From JACIYW01 sp014359745 (GTDB taxonomy: Bacteria > Pseudomonadota > Alphaproteobacteria > Rhodobacterales > Rhodobacteraceae): a stretch of 64,000 nt of DNA. The notes beneath the pieces were generated by a model. The model was not told the origin of the DNA. It ran no database searches and saw only the letters and a program-made list of their open reading frames with translations. Location of the stretch: NCBI GenBank assembly GCA_050433985.1, contig JBNPWE010000006.1, positions 128,398 to 192,397 of the forward strand, given 5' to 3'. The translations under genes were made by a program, and so were the position numbers. Below, piece by piece: positions 1-7,962 of the stretch; the stretch's first letter is position 1; each line of letters opens with the position of its first letter.

Positions 1-728
1 CGAACCATCCGACCCGGAACAAGGACTGGTCGGCGTCCTACGGCACGACCTGGGACGACAGTTCGCAGGGGGCCGAACTCTACGACGGCTTCATCTCGGC
101 GGCCGTGGCCGAGGCCATCGCCGAGGACGCCGCCTGGTACTGCTGGCACGCCTCACGCCGCCAGGCGATGCTCGAGGCCTGCTGGGAGAAGGCCGGGGCA
201 TTCGTCCATCAGCAGATAATCTGGGTGAAGGACCGCGGGGTCCTCACCCGCTCGCATTACCTCTGGAAGCACGAGCCCTGCTTCATGGGCTGGCGCCGTC
301 CGAACCGTCCGCCGAAGGTTGCCGAGGAGACCCTGCCGTCCACGTGGGCGCTGCCCAGCTTCGCCAAGGACGACCGGCCCGACCACCCGACGCCGAAACC
401 GCTCGACGCCTTCGGCATCCCGATGCGCCAGCACGTCGCCCGCGGCGGCCTCTGCTACGAGCCGTTCTCCGGCTCCGGCTCGCAGATCATGGCTGGCGAG
501 GCCAATGGCCGCCGCGTCTTCGCGATGGAGATCAGCCCAGCGTATGTCGATGTCGCCGTTGAGCGCTGGCAGGCAGAAACCGGGAAGAACGCGATCCTCG
601 ATAGCGACGGTCGAACCTTCGTCGAGGTGAAAGTCGAGCGGCTGGGCGACGACGGCGAAGCCCCGGTCGATACGCAGGACACGGACGCCGCACCCGAACC
701 CGCGCGAAAGCGCAAGACCGCCGCGTGA
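1..728 (+). CDS. ParB-fused DNA methyltransferase, C-terminal part (cut by window edge)
   Basis: This is the 3' part of a phage DNA methyltransferase that begins before the window; the reading frame is open from base 3. It can be read against the full copy at 62330-63673: the fragment starts just after that copy's DPPY motif and keeps the target-recognition region and the FSGSG SAM-binding motif near its end. The DPPY-then-FxGxG order is typical of beta-class N4-cytosine/N6-adenine methyltransferases. Its C-terminus is about ten residues longer than the downstream copy and ends in a basic RKRKTAA tail. One base separates it from the cytosine methyltransferase at 730. Likely role: modifying phage or host DNA against restriction. 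The target sequence cannot be read from the protein. Confidence 0.88.
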   Translation, partial: NHPTRNKDWSASYGTTWDDSSQGAELYDGFISAAVAEAIAEDAAWYCWHASRRQAMLEACWEKAGAFVHQQIIWVKDRGVLTRSHYLWKHEPCFMGWRRPNRPPKVAEETLPSTWALPSFAKDDRPDHPTPKPLDAFGIPMRQHVARGGLCYEPFSGSGSQIMAGEANGRRVFAMEISPAYVDVAVERWQAETGKNAILDSDGRTFVEVKVERLGDDGEAPVDTQDTDAAPEPARKRKTAA

Positions 729-1052
729 CATGCATGACCTGGCTTTACATCCCTCCGGACTTGGCTCCGGGGCCGGAGACGCATGCCTCTTCGGCCTCTC
801 CCTCTGCTCCGGTGCGGGCGGGATCGACCTCGGGCTTGCCATCGCCATCCCCGGGTATCGTGCTGTGGGCCATGTCGAACGGGAAACCTACGCCGCAGCT
901 ACTCTCGTGGCGCGGATGGAAGACACGTCCCTGGATCAGGCTGTTGTCTGGGACGACGTTGCCACCTTCGACGGCCGCCCATGGCGCGGCGCGGTGGACA
1001 TCGTCACTGCGGGCTATCCGTGCCAGCCGTTCTCCGTCGCGGGCAAGCGCCG
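1..1052 (+). repeat. Direct repeat, copy 1 (methyltransferase segment of prophage A)
   Basis: Bases 1-1052 align throughout with 62979-64000 in the same orientation. The two copies differ by scattered substitutions and by a net 30-base length difference at the end of the first methyltransferase gene. The last 170 bases or so are almost identical. The homology probably runs beyond both window edges. Confidence 0.85.
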
Positions 1053-1911
1053 GGGCTCGGACGACCCGCGCCACCTCTGGCCGCATGTCGCCCGCATCAT
1101 CGGCGAGGTCGAGCCGCCCTTCGTCTTCCTCGAGAATGTCGCCCATCATCTCCGCCTCGGCTTCCCCGAAGTCGCCGCAGGACTGGTCGGCATGGGCTAC
1201 CGCCTTGCGGCAGGCCTCTTCACGGCGGCGGAAGTTGGCGCGCCCCACAAGCGCGAGCGGCTCTTCATCCTCGCCGTCCGCCAGGGTGACGACCTGGCCG
1301 ACCCCGCGCGCCTGCTCTGGCACCCGGTCGAGTGGCGGGAACCGAACGGAACTGCTGCGCCTCTGGCCGACGCCGAGGGCCAGCGCCAACGAGAACCGGC
1401 AGACGAAGCCCTCGCCCTCGCAGGAAGCGGGTCAGCACGGGATGAACCTGGCGACGACGGCCGCGATGTGGCCGACGCCGCAGACGGACAGTTTCCGCAG
1501 CCGGGGCGGCGAACGGCGCGACGAGAAGGGTCTGGACCGCATGGCGCGGGACTGGCCGACGCCGATGGCGAACGATGGGTGCAAGCCGAGCGCGGGGAAC
1601 CGGCGGACAGCGGACCTGACCCATGCGGCGGGGATGTGGATGACGCCGACGGCGCGCGATCACAAGGATGGCGCGACGAGCCTCGCCAACACGCCGGTGA
1701 ACGGCCTGCTTGGCCGCCAGGTCCTGGTGACGCCGATGGTTGGGCGCGATACCTCCGATGCGCGCCGGACCTTGAACCCGCTGTTCGTCGAGGCACTGAT
1801 GGGCTGGCCCACCGGGTGGACCGGCTTCGCCTCTGTGGCAACGGCGTGGTCCCGCTGGTTGCGGCGCATGCGCTGCGAACTCTGGCAGCTGAATTGCTGG
1901 CCGATGGATGA
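730..1911 (+). CDS. Phage DNA (cytosine-5-)-methyltransferase
   Basis: A 393-residue C5 cytosine methyltransferase of the Dcm/HhaI fold. It has the SAM-binding LCSGAGGIDLG motif near residue 25, the catalytic PCQPFS loop with Cys98, the ENV motif at residues 135-137, a KRERLF motif, and a C-terminal LCGNGVVP motif that rebuilds the SAM pocket. Residues about 205-340 form a variable, repetitive Ala/Asp/Gly-rich region (LADA, VADA, LADADG) where the target-recognition domain should be. It follows the first methyltransferase by one base, so the two are probably co-transcribed as a DNA-modification pair. A second, stop-free frame (725-1924) overlaps the whole gene. Comparison with the copy at 63678 shows that most differences fall in third codon positions of this frame, so this is the constrained frame. 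Confidence 0.88.
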   Translation: MHDLALHPSGLGSGAGDACLFGLSLCSGAGGIDLGLAIAIPGYRAVGHVERETYAAATLVARMEDTSLDQAVVWDDVATFDGRPWRGAVDIVTAGYPCQPFSVAGKRRGSDDPRHLWPHVARIIGEVEPPFVFLENVAHHLRLGFPEVAAGLVGMGYRLAAGLFTAAEVGAPHKRERLFILAVRQGDDLADPARLLWHPVEWREPNGTAAPLADAEGQRQREPADEALALAGSGSARDEPGDDGRDVADAADGQFPQPGRRTARREGSGPHGAGLADADGERWVQAERGEPADSGPDPCGGDVDDADGARSQGWRDEPRQHAGERPAWPPGPGDADGWARYLRCAPDLEPAVRRGTDGLAHRVDRLRLCGNGVVPLVAAHALRTLAAELLADG

Positions 1912-1920
1912 GGTGGCGGG

Positions 1921-2139
1921 ATGAAACAATCGCGCGCCATGTCGCTGGTCGAATCCGTCGCCAATGTGATCGTCGGCTACGGCGTTGCTGTGGTCACGCA
2001 GATCCTGATCTTTCCGATCTTCGGGCTGCACACGACGCTGGCGCAGAACCTGAAGATGGGCGCGGTGTTCACCGTGGTGAGCATAGCGCGGTCCTACGTC
2101 CTGCGGCGGCTGTTCGAGCGGCTGCGGCGGAACACGTAG
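1921..2139 (+). CDS. DUF7220-like small membrane protein
   Basis: A 72-residue protein with a hydrophobic stretch at about residues 14-35 and a second at about 44-57, and a basic C-terminus (RLFERLRRN). It resembles a small family found next to phage methyltransferase and terminase genes in Rhodobacterales; the family name is from memory. Function is unknown. It lies nine bases after the cytosine methyltransferase, so it probably belongs to the same transcript. Confidence 0.7.
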   Translation: MKQSRAMSLVESVANVIVGYGVAVVTQILIFPIFGLHTTLAQNLKMGAVFTVVSIARSYVLRRLFERLRRNT

Positions 2140-2213
2140 CTTCGAGCAGTTACGATCTTTTTGCCGGCAGCGCATGACGTGTATGGTGTGCCAAGTTCAG
2201 TAGGGACAGCAGC

Positions 2214-2603
2214 ATGCCGCAACTTGAAGTCAAAGGGCTTGATCGAAGCGAATGGGGAAATTCGATTGTTCGAGTGCATCAATCACATCGAAGCGGAATT
2301 GGTCGATATGGTGTCGCTCGAATAACGAACGTGGCTGATCGATCGAAGTCATTCGATGCGGTTCTTCTTGGCCACGATGATGACAGCGCGATCTACATGG
2401 CCTTTGATGCGAGGCAGGCGCTCGGAGTGGAAAAGGGCGAACGCCTGAATTTCGATCTCCAAGCGCTCGGATGGTTTGGCAAGATGCGCTGGTACCTTCG
2501 GACGCCGGATCCCCGGATCTATATCCCGGCGTGGCTCGCTGTTTGGTCGGTAGGCCTTGGCGCAATTGGGATCGTACTTGGGGTCATTTCGCTTCTTAAA
2601 TGA
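2214..2603 (+). CDS. Hypothetical protein with C-terminal membrane anchor
   Basis: A 129-residue protein not assigned to a family. The first 95 residues are soluble and polar; the last 30 form one hydrophobic segment (residues about 103-127). The gene looks more AT-rich than its neighbours and has its own 74-base upstream gap, with a plausible ribosome site (TAGGGA) before the ATG. These traits suggest a separately transcribed accessory gene (moron) between the methyltransferases and the packaging genes. Function is unknown. Confidence 0.65.
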   Translation: MPQLEVKGLDRSEWGNSIVRVHQSHRSGIGRYGVARITNVADRSKSFDAVLLGHDDDSAIYMAFDARQALGVEKGERLNFDLQALGWFGKMRWYLRTPDPRIYIPAWLAVWSVGLGAIGIVLGVISLLK

Positions 2604-2608
2604 ACATG

Positions 2609-2638
2609 CATGCCGCCGCCCTGTTGGGTGGCGGCATG
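2609..2638. terminator. Hairpin between convergent genes, probable bidirectional terminator
   Basis: CATGCCGCC (2609-2617) pairs perfectly with GGCGGCATG (2630-2638), and a short inner CCC/GGG pairing closes the loop further. It lies exactly between the ends of the plus-strand gene at 2603 and the minus-strand gene ending at 2656, so it can serve both. There is no long T-run on either side. Confidence 0.65.
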
Positions 2639-2655
2639 AATTCTTGGCTGCGCGA

Positions 2656-3228
2656 TCAAGCCGACGGAAGCCGATAGACCCGCCCCCGGCTCTCGACCTT
2701 CTCCGAGGTTACCTCGAGACCGAGTTTCTTCTTCAGCGCCCCGGCCATCGCGCCGCGCACCGTGTGCGACTGCCAGCCCGTCGCGGCCATGATCTCCTCG
2801 ATGGTCGCGCCGTCCGGCGCGCGCAGCATGGCGATCAGGGTGGCCTGCTTGGTGCCCTCGCGCGGTGTGCGCGCCTTGGGCGCGGTCTCCGGTTCGTCGG
2901 GGGTGTCCTGCGCGGGGTTCTCGGTCGGCGCGTCCGTCGCGCCCGCAGACGCGGGGTTCGCGTCCTCAGGCTCGATGCCGATGGCGGCGAGGCCTGCGTC
3001 GGTGGCGATCAGCGTGACGCCGTGGCCGTCGCCGGTCTCGCGCCAGACGAGATCGCCCTTGCGCATGTCGGCATCGACCTCCTGCACGAAGCCCTTGGCG
3101 AGCATCGCGCCGACCACTTTGGCGGCTGCGCCGCCGCGCAGGCTTTCGGGCAGCGGCAGGGCGATGTGCTCGGGCCGCTGGGCGGCGGCGCTCAGGATCA
3201 GGGCTTGCGTGTCGGAAAGCTTGGTCAT
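2656..3228 (-). CDS. DUF3489 domain-containing protein
   Basis: A 190-residue protein. The N-terminal part (MTKLSDTQALILSAAAQRP) reads like a small winged-helix module. A Pro/Ala/Glu-rich linker covers about residues 90-125. The C-terminal DUF3489 helix-turn-helix-like domain covers about 125-190 (GTKQATLIAMLRAPDGATI, then TGWQSHTVRGAMAGALKKKLG). DUF3489 proteins are common in alphaproteobacterial prophages, often near DUF2924 and recombinase genes; their role is not established, but DNA binding is likely. It is transcribed against the phage late genes together with the small gene at 3319-3543. Confidence 0.82.
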   Translation of the reverse strand: MTKLSDTQALILSAAAQRPEHIALPLPESLRGGAAAKVVGAMLAKGFVQEVDADMRKGDLVWRETGDGHGVTLIATDAGLAAIGIEPEDANPASAGATDAPTENPAQDTPDEPETAPKARTPREGTKQATLIAMLRAPDGATIEEIMAATGWQSHTVRGAMAGALKKKLGLEVTSEKVESRGRVYRLPSA

Positions 3229-3318
3229 CGTCGTCTCCCGTATCGGGGCGCGCGGGATGCGGGCCCTTCTACGAGGTCGAGCCCGCCAGTCGGCGGGCGG
3301 TACCGGGAGCGGGTCGTC

Positions 3319-3543
3319 TCACTCGGCGTGTTCGCCTTCCCTGAAGGCCATGTCGGTGATCTCGCGCAGCTTGGCGCGGTAGTGGTTCAGGGTGCCGACA
3401 TGGCCCCAGTTGATCTCGTCGGGTTGGGCCTCGAAATGGTCCGCGCTGAGGGCGGCGAGCCGCTCCAGCATCGCGTCGATCTCGGTCTTGGCGGCGATGA
3501 AGGCGTCGAGGGCTTTCGTGTTGTCCTGTGCGCGGCGGGTCAT
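3319..3543 (-). CDS. Small helical phage protein, function unknown
   Basis: A 74-residue protein with a Lys/Glu/Leu pattern that predicts two to three helices (NTKALDAFIAAKTEIDAML, then LNHYRAKLREITDMAF). No family is assigned with confidence. It is the first gene of a short minus-strand transcript (3543 to 2656), divergent from the packaging operon across a 110-base promoter region. Confidence 0.62.
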   Translation of the reverse strand: MTRRAQDNTKALDAFIAAKTEIDAMLERLAALSADHFEAQPDEINWGHVGTLNHYRAKLREITDMAFREGEHAE

Positions 3544-3604
3544 CGGGTGCTCCTTGGGTTGAGTTGCATCGCTTTCTTGCAGTGACGTTCGCTCCGATGC
3601 GCAG

Positions 3605-3623
3605 GCTTATCAACTCGATAAGC
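3605..3623. promoter_or_regulatory. Dyad operator candidate in the divergent promoter region
   Basis: GCTTATC and GATAAGC form a perfect 7-base inverted repeat separated by AACTC. It sits between the minus-strand gene starting at 3543 and the small terminase gene at 3655, in a locally AT-rich stretch. The position suits an operator controlling one or both divergent transcripts. The regulator is unknown. Confidence 0.45.
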
Positions 3624-3654
3624 ACATGAAACTGAATGATAATCGGAGCCGTCG

Positions 3655-4251
3655 ATGCAGGGCATGAGCGAGCGCCAGTACGCCGCGCATGTCGGGCTGT
3701 CGCGCGGTGCGATCCAGAAAGCGAAGACGGCCGAACGGCTGGTTCTCTATCCCGATGGCAGCATCAACGCGGCGGCCAGCGACGCCCGGCGCGCGGAGAC
3801 GACGGACCCGTCGAAGACTCACAAGCCGCCCACGCCGAAGCTGAAGCCGGTGCCCGAGGCGGCAGTGGCGGCTGTCGGCGACACGCTGCGCGAACAGGGT
3901 CTGGCCGTGCCAGCCGTCGGCGGCGGCACGACCTTCCTGCAGGCCAAGACGGCGAACGAGGTGCTGAAGGCGCAGGAGCGGCGCATCCGGCTCCAGAAGC
4001 TGAAGGGGGAGTTGATCGAGCGGGCCCGCGCGCTGGCGCTGGTGTTCCGGCTGGCGCGGGAGGAACGGGACGCGTGGGTGAACTGGCCTGCACGCGCGGC
4101 GGCGCTGATGGCGGCCGAACTCTCGGCCTCGTGCAGCGACGCGACGGGCCAGCAGATCACCGTGGAGCCAGCCGCGATGCAGAAGGTGCTGGAGAAACAT
4201 GTACGCGCCCACCTCGACGAACTCGCCGAGGTCCGGCCCGACTTCCGGTGA
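3655..4251 (+). CDS. Terminase small subunit-like DNA-packaging protein
   Basis: A 198-residue protein. Residues about 4-45 carry a helix-turn-helix (SERQYAAHVGLSRGAIQKA) like the Nu1-type small terminase DNA-binding domain, followed by a Pro/Lys-rich linker and a helical C-terminal half rich in Leu, Arg and Glu (LKAQERRIRLQKLKGELIE) suited to oligomerisation. It lies directly upstream of the GpA-type large terminase and overlaps it by 53 bases. Its expected role is recognising the packaging site and loading the large subunit. The start is preceded by CGGAG at about seven bases. Confidence 0.75.
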   Translation: MQGMSERQYAAHVGLSRGAIQKAKTAERLVLYPDGSINAAASDARRAETTDPSKTHKPPTPKLKPVPEAAVAAVGDTLREQGLAVPAVGGGTTFLQAKTANEVLKAQERRIRLQKLKGELIERARALALVFRLAREERDAWVNWPARAAALMAAELSASCSDATGQQITVEPAAMQKVLEKHVRAHLDELAEVRPDFR

Positions 4252-6202
4252 AGATGATGCGCTGACGGACTTCGACGGCGCGGGCGAGATCCTGCGCGCC
4301 TGGGGCAGCGGGCTCAGACCCGACCCGGACCTGACCGTTTCGGAATGGGCGGACCGGCACCGGATGCTGTCCGGCCGCGCCTCGGCCGAACCGGGGCGGT
4401 ATCGCACGGTGCGCACGCCTTACATGCGCGAGATCATGGACCGGCTGTCGCCCGGCGATCCCACGCAGCGGATCGTGTTCATGAAGGCCGCGCAGGTCGG
4501 CGCGACCGAGGCCGGGAACAACTGGATCGGCTTCGCGATCCACCAGGCGCCGGGCCCGATGCTCGCCGTCCAGCCGACGGTGGAACTGGCCAAGCGCAAC
4601 TCGCGCCAGCGGATCGACCCGCTGATCGACGAGAGTCCCGAGCTGCGGGAGCGGGTGAAGCCCGCCCGGTCGCGCGACGCGGGCAACACCATGCTGTCGA
4701 AGGAATTCGCGGGCGGCATCCTGATCATGACCGGGGCGAACTCGGCGGTCGGGCTGCGGTCCACTCCGGCGCGCTACATCTTCCTCGACGAGGTCGACGC
4801 GTATCCGGCGTCTGCCGACGAGGAAGGCGACCCGGTGACGCTGGCCGAGGCGCGGTCGTTGACCTTCGCCCATCGGCGCAAGGTGCTGCTGGTGTCGACG
4901 CCCACCATCCGCGGGCTGAGCCGCATCGAGCGCGAGTTCGAGGCGAGCGACCAGCGCCGGTACTTCGTGCCGTGCCCGCATTGCGGCGCGATGCAATGGC
5001 TGAAGTTCGACCGGCTGCGCTGGCAGAAGGGCCGCCCGGAGACGGCGGAATATCACTGCGAGGGCTGCGAGCAGCCGATAGCCGAACACCACAAGACGGC
5101 GATGCTGGAGGGGGGCGAATGGCGCGCGACCGCCACGGCCGCCGATCCGACCACGGTCGGGTATCACCTCTCGGCGCTCTATTCGCCGATCGGCTGGCTG
5201 AGCTGGGAGCGGATCGTGCGGGCATGGGACGCGGCACAGGGGTCGGACGAGGCGATCAAGGCGTTTCGGAACACCATCCTTGGCGAGACATGGGTCGAGA
5301 CCGGGGAAGCCCCCGACTGGCAGCGGCTCTACGACCGACGGGAGCGCTGGACATCCGGCACGGTGCCTGCGGGCGGGTTGTTCCTGACCGCCGGGGCCGA
5401 CGTGCAGAAGGACCGGATCGAGGTCGATGTCTGGGCCTGGGGGCGCGGACTGGAAAGCTGGCTCGTCGATCACGTCGTCATCGAGGGCGGGCCTGACCGT
5501 CACGACGCGTGGTCGGATCTGACGGCGCTGCTGGATCGAAGCTGGCCGCATGAACGCGGGGCGCATCTGCGGATCGCGCGGCTGGCCATCGACACCGGAT
5601 ACGAGGCTCCGGCGGTCTATTCCTGGTCGCGGGCGCAGGGGTTCGCGCAGGTGTCGCCGGTGAAGGGCGTCGAGGGGTTCAACCGCTCGAGCCCCGTCTC
5701 GGGCCCGACCTTCGTCGACGCGACCGAGGGCGGCAAACGCCTGCGGCGAGGCGCGCGGCTCTGGACCGTGGCGGTGTCGACCTTCAAGGCCGAGACCTAC
5801 CGCTTCCTGCGACTGGCGCGGCCAACCGCGGAGGACATGGCCGACGGGGCGGCGTTCCCGCCCGGCTCAGTGCATCTGCCGCATTGGGTCGAGAACGAAT
5901 GGCTGAAGCAGTTCGTGGCTGAACAGCTGGTGACGGTGCGCACGAAGCGCGGCTTCGCCCGGCTGGAATGGCAGAAGCTGCGCGAGCGCAACGAGGCGCT
6001 GGACTGCCGGGTCTATGCCCGCGCCGCCGCCTGGATCGCGGGCGCGGACCGCTGGCCCGACGAGAAATGGCGCGACCTCGAGGATCAGCTCGGGGCGGCT
6101 CCCACCGACACCGATCCCGCCGGGCAGATCAACCGACAGGGACAGGCCCCGCAGGGCAAGCGCCGCTCCGACTGGCTCGGGCGGCGCGGAGGATGGTTCT
6201 AG
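4199..6202 (+). CDS. Phage terminase large subunit, GpA family
   Basis: A 667-residue packaging motor ATPase/nuclease of the lambda gpA type. The N-terminal ATPase has a variant Walker A loop AAQVGATE (residues 97-104) and Walker B FLDEVD (195-200). A zinc ribbon begins at CPHCG (Cys259, Cys262) with a second CEGC pair about 25 residues later. The C-terminal nuclease region includes AGADVQKDRIEVDVW, which fits the RNase H-like acidic start, and LAIDTGYEA. The protein cleaves phage DNA concatemers and pumps DNA into the prohead. The chosen ATG overlaps the small terminase gene; no better in-frame start lies before the conserved LTVSEWADRHR segment. Confidence 0.92.
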   Translation: MYAPTSTNSPRSGPTSGEDDALTDFDGAGEILRAWGSGLRPDPDLTVSEWADRHRMLSGRASAEPGRYRTVRTPYMREIMDRLSPGDPTQRIVFMKAAQVGATEAGNNWIGFAIHQAPGPMLAVQPTVELAKRNSRQRIDPLIDESPELRERVKPARSRDAGNTMLSKEFAGGILIMTGANSAVGLRSTPARYIFLDEVDAYPASADEEGDPVTLAEARSLTFAHRRKVLLVSTPTIRGLSRIEREFEASDQRRYFVPCPHCGAMQWLKFDRLRWQKGRPETAEYHCEGCEQPIAEHHKTAMLEGGEWRATATAADPTTVGYHLSALYSPIGWLSWERIVRAWDAAQGSDEAIKAFRNTILGETWVETGEAPDWQRLYDRRERWTSGTVPAGGLFLTAGADVQKDRIEVDVWAWGRGLESWLVDHVVIEGGPDRHDAWSDLTALLDRSWPHERGAHLRIARLAIDTGYEAPAVYSWSRAQGFAQVSPVKGVEGFNRSSPVSGPTFVDATEGGKRLRRGARLWTVAVSTFKAETYRFLRLARPTAEDMADGAAFPPGSVHLPHWVENEWLKQFVAEQLVTVRTKRGFARLEWQKLRERNEALDCRVYARAAAWIAGADRWPDEKWRDLEDQLGAAPTDTDPAGQINRQGQAPQGKRRSDWLGRRGGWF

Positions 6203-6204
6203 AC

Positions 6205-6414
6205 ATGACCGACTGGACGGAAACCGAGCTCTCGGCGCTGCGCCGGGCCTATGCCAGCGGCACGACCCGGGTCAGCTATGACGGCAAGTCGGTGGACTAC
6301 GGCTCGGCCGAGGATCTGCTGGCGCGCATCCGCACCATCGAGCGCGCCATCGCGGGGATCGCGCGGCCGCTGCCGGTCGCCGGGCTCGCGGGCTTCTCGC
6401 GCGGGGATCGGTGA
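6205..6414 (+). CDS. gpW-like head-tail connector / head completion protein
   Basis: A 69-residue protein in the lambda W position between large terminase and portal. It contains the typical TELSALRRAYASGTTRVSYDGKSV pattern of W-like connectors (written here in part: LRRAYASGTTRVSYDGKSV), followed by a helix with ERAIA. Known W proteins close the filled head and prepare it for tail attachment. The start lies two bases after the terminase stop, and its stop overlaps the portal start (TGATG), so translation is probably coupled. Confidence 0.78.
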   Translation: MTDWTETELSALRRAYASGTTRVSYDGKSVDYGSAEDLLARIRTIERAIAGIARPLPVAGLAGFSRGDR

Positions 6415-7958
6415 TGTCGGCGACCTGGTTCGACCATGCCATCGCGACGGTGGCCCCGCGCATGGCCGCGCGCCGCGTGATGGCGCGTCAGGCGTTCGAG
6501 ACTCTGACGCGCGGTTATGATGGCGCTGCACGCGGGCGGCGGACGGAGGGCTGGCGCGCGCCGGGATCCTCGGCCGACACCGAGATCGGCGTCGCCGGGG
6601 CACTGCTGCGCGACCGGATGCGCGATCTTGTGCGCAACAATCCGCATGCGGCGAAGGCCGTGGCGGTGCTGGTCAACAACATCATCGGCGCCGGGATCAT
6701 GCCGCGCGCCGCGAGCGGCGACGACAGGCTGGACCGCAAGGTCGACGCCCTGTTCGAACGCTGGACGGCGGAGTGCGACGCCGACGGTCAGCTCGACTTC
6801 TACGGGCTGCAGACGCTGATCTGCCGCGAGATGGTCGAGGCGGGCGAGGTGCTGGTGCGCCGCCGCCTGCGGCGATCCTCGGACGGTCTGCCGGTGCCGC
6901 TGCAATTGCAGGTGCTGGAGGCCGACTTCCTCGACGCCACGAAATCCGGCGCCCTCGGCGCGGGGCGGCTGGTGCAGGGGATCGAGTTCGACCCGGTCGG
7001 CAAACGCCGGGCATACTGGCTCCATGCCGAGCATCCGGGCGACGCCTACGGGGCCTTGCAGAACGGCCTGCAGAGCCGCCCGGTCCCGGCGACCGAGATC
7101 GCCCATGTCTACGAGAAGCAGCGCACGCAGGCGCGCGGCGTTCCATGGGGCGCGCCGGTGATCCGCAGCTTGCGCGATCTCGACGATTACGAGGTGGCCG
7201 AGCTGGTCCGCAAGAAGACCGAGGCCTGCGTCACCGCCATCGTGTTCGGCGACGACGAGGCGCAGCAGGGCATCGCGCCATCCGTGGTCGACGCCGACGG
7301 TAACCGGGTCGAGCAGTTCGAGCCGGGGCTGATCGCCTATGCCCGCGGCGGCAAGGACATCCGCTTCAACCAGCCCTCGGCGACCGGCGGCTACGGTGAA
7401 TACAAGCGGGCGAGCCTGCACACGATCTCGGCAGGGTTCCGGGTGCCCTACGAGCTGCTGACCGGCGATCTCAGCCAGGTGAACTATTCCTCGATCCGGG
7501 CGGGGCTGGTGGAGTTCCGCCGCCAGATCGACGCCGTGCAATGGCAGCTGTTCATCCCGATGTTCTGCGCGCCGGTCTGGCGCTGGTTCACCGAGGCCGC
7601 GTGGGCGGCGGGGCTGATCCCGTCGCCGACCGTGCCGGTGGAATGGTCGCCGCCGAAGTTCGAGGCGGTCGATCCGCAGAAGGACGCAATGGCGAACCTG
7701 CTGTCGATCCGGTCCGGCACCATGACGCTGGCCGAGGTGATCGCCCGGCAGGGCCGCAACCCCGACGCCGTACTGGCCGAGATCGCCGCGACCAACGCCA
7801 AGCTCGACGCGCTGGGGCTGGTGCTCGACAGCGACCCGCGCCGCGTCACCAAGACCGGCAGCGCGCAGACGAGCGATCCGGCAACCGATCCGGCCGCCGA
7901 CGACACCACCGCCGAAGCGGATGAAACCGATCCGGCACAGGCCGACCAACAGGACTGA
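6414..7958 (+). CDS. Phage portal protein, lambda gpB family
   Basis: A 514-residue portal protein. Recognisable family segments include the N-terminal RDLVRNNPHAAKAVAVLVNN, the GAGIMPRA and WTAECDADGQLDFYGLQ regions, ARGVPWGAPVIRSLRDLDDY, and the region around YELLTGDLSQVNYSSIRAGL. The C-terminus is an acidic, Asp/Ala/Thr-rich tail. The dodecameric portal forms the DNA channel at the head vertex. A GTG three bases upstream (6411) is an alternative start; the ATG at 6414 is preferred because it overlaps the upstream stop. Confidence 0.92.
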   Translation: MSATWFDHAIATVAPRMAARRVMARQAFETLTRGYDGAARGRRTEGWRAPGSSADTEIGVAGALLRDRMRDLVRNNPHAAKAVAVLVNNIIGAGIMPRAASGDDRLDRKVDALFERWTAECDADGQLDFYGLQTLICREMVEAGEVLVRRRLRRSSDGLPVPLQLQVLEADFLDATKSGALGAGRLVQGIEFDPVGKRRAYWLHAEHPGDAYGALQNGLQSRPVPATEIAHVYEKQRTQARGVPWGAPVIRSLRDLDDYEVAELVRKKTEACVTAIVFGDDEAQQGIAPSVVDADGNRVEQFEPGLIAYARGGKDIRFNQPSATGGYGEYKRASLHTISAGFRVPYELLTGDLSQVNYSSIRAGLVEFRRQIDAVQWQLFIPMFCAPVWRWFTEAAWAAGLIPSPTVPVEWSPPKFEAVDPQKDAMANLLSIRSGTMTLAEVIARQGRNPDAVLAEIAATNAKLDALGLVLDSDPRRVTKTGSAQTSDPATDPAADDTTAEADETDPAQADQQD

Positions 7959-7962
7959 CCCC

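Noticed and set aside
725..1924. Annotating the second frame over the cytosine methyltransferase as a real gene.
   Set aside because: Third-position bias between the two copies favours the enzyme frame; the alternative is kept only as a low-scored observation.
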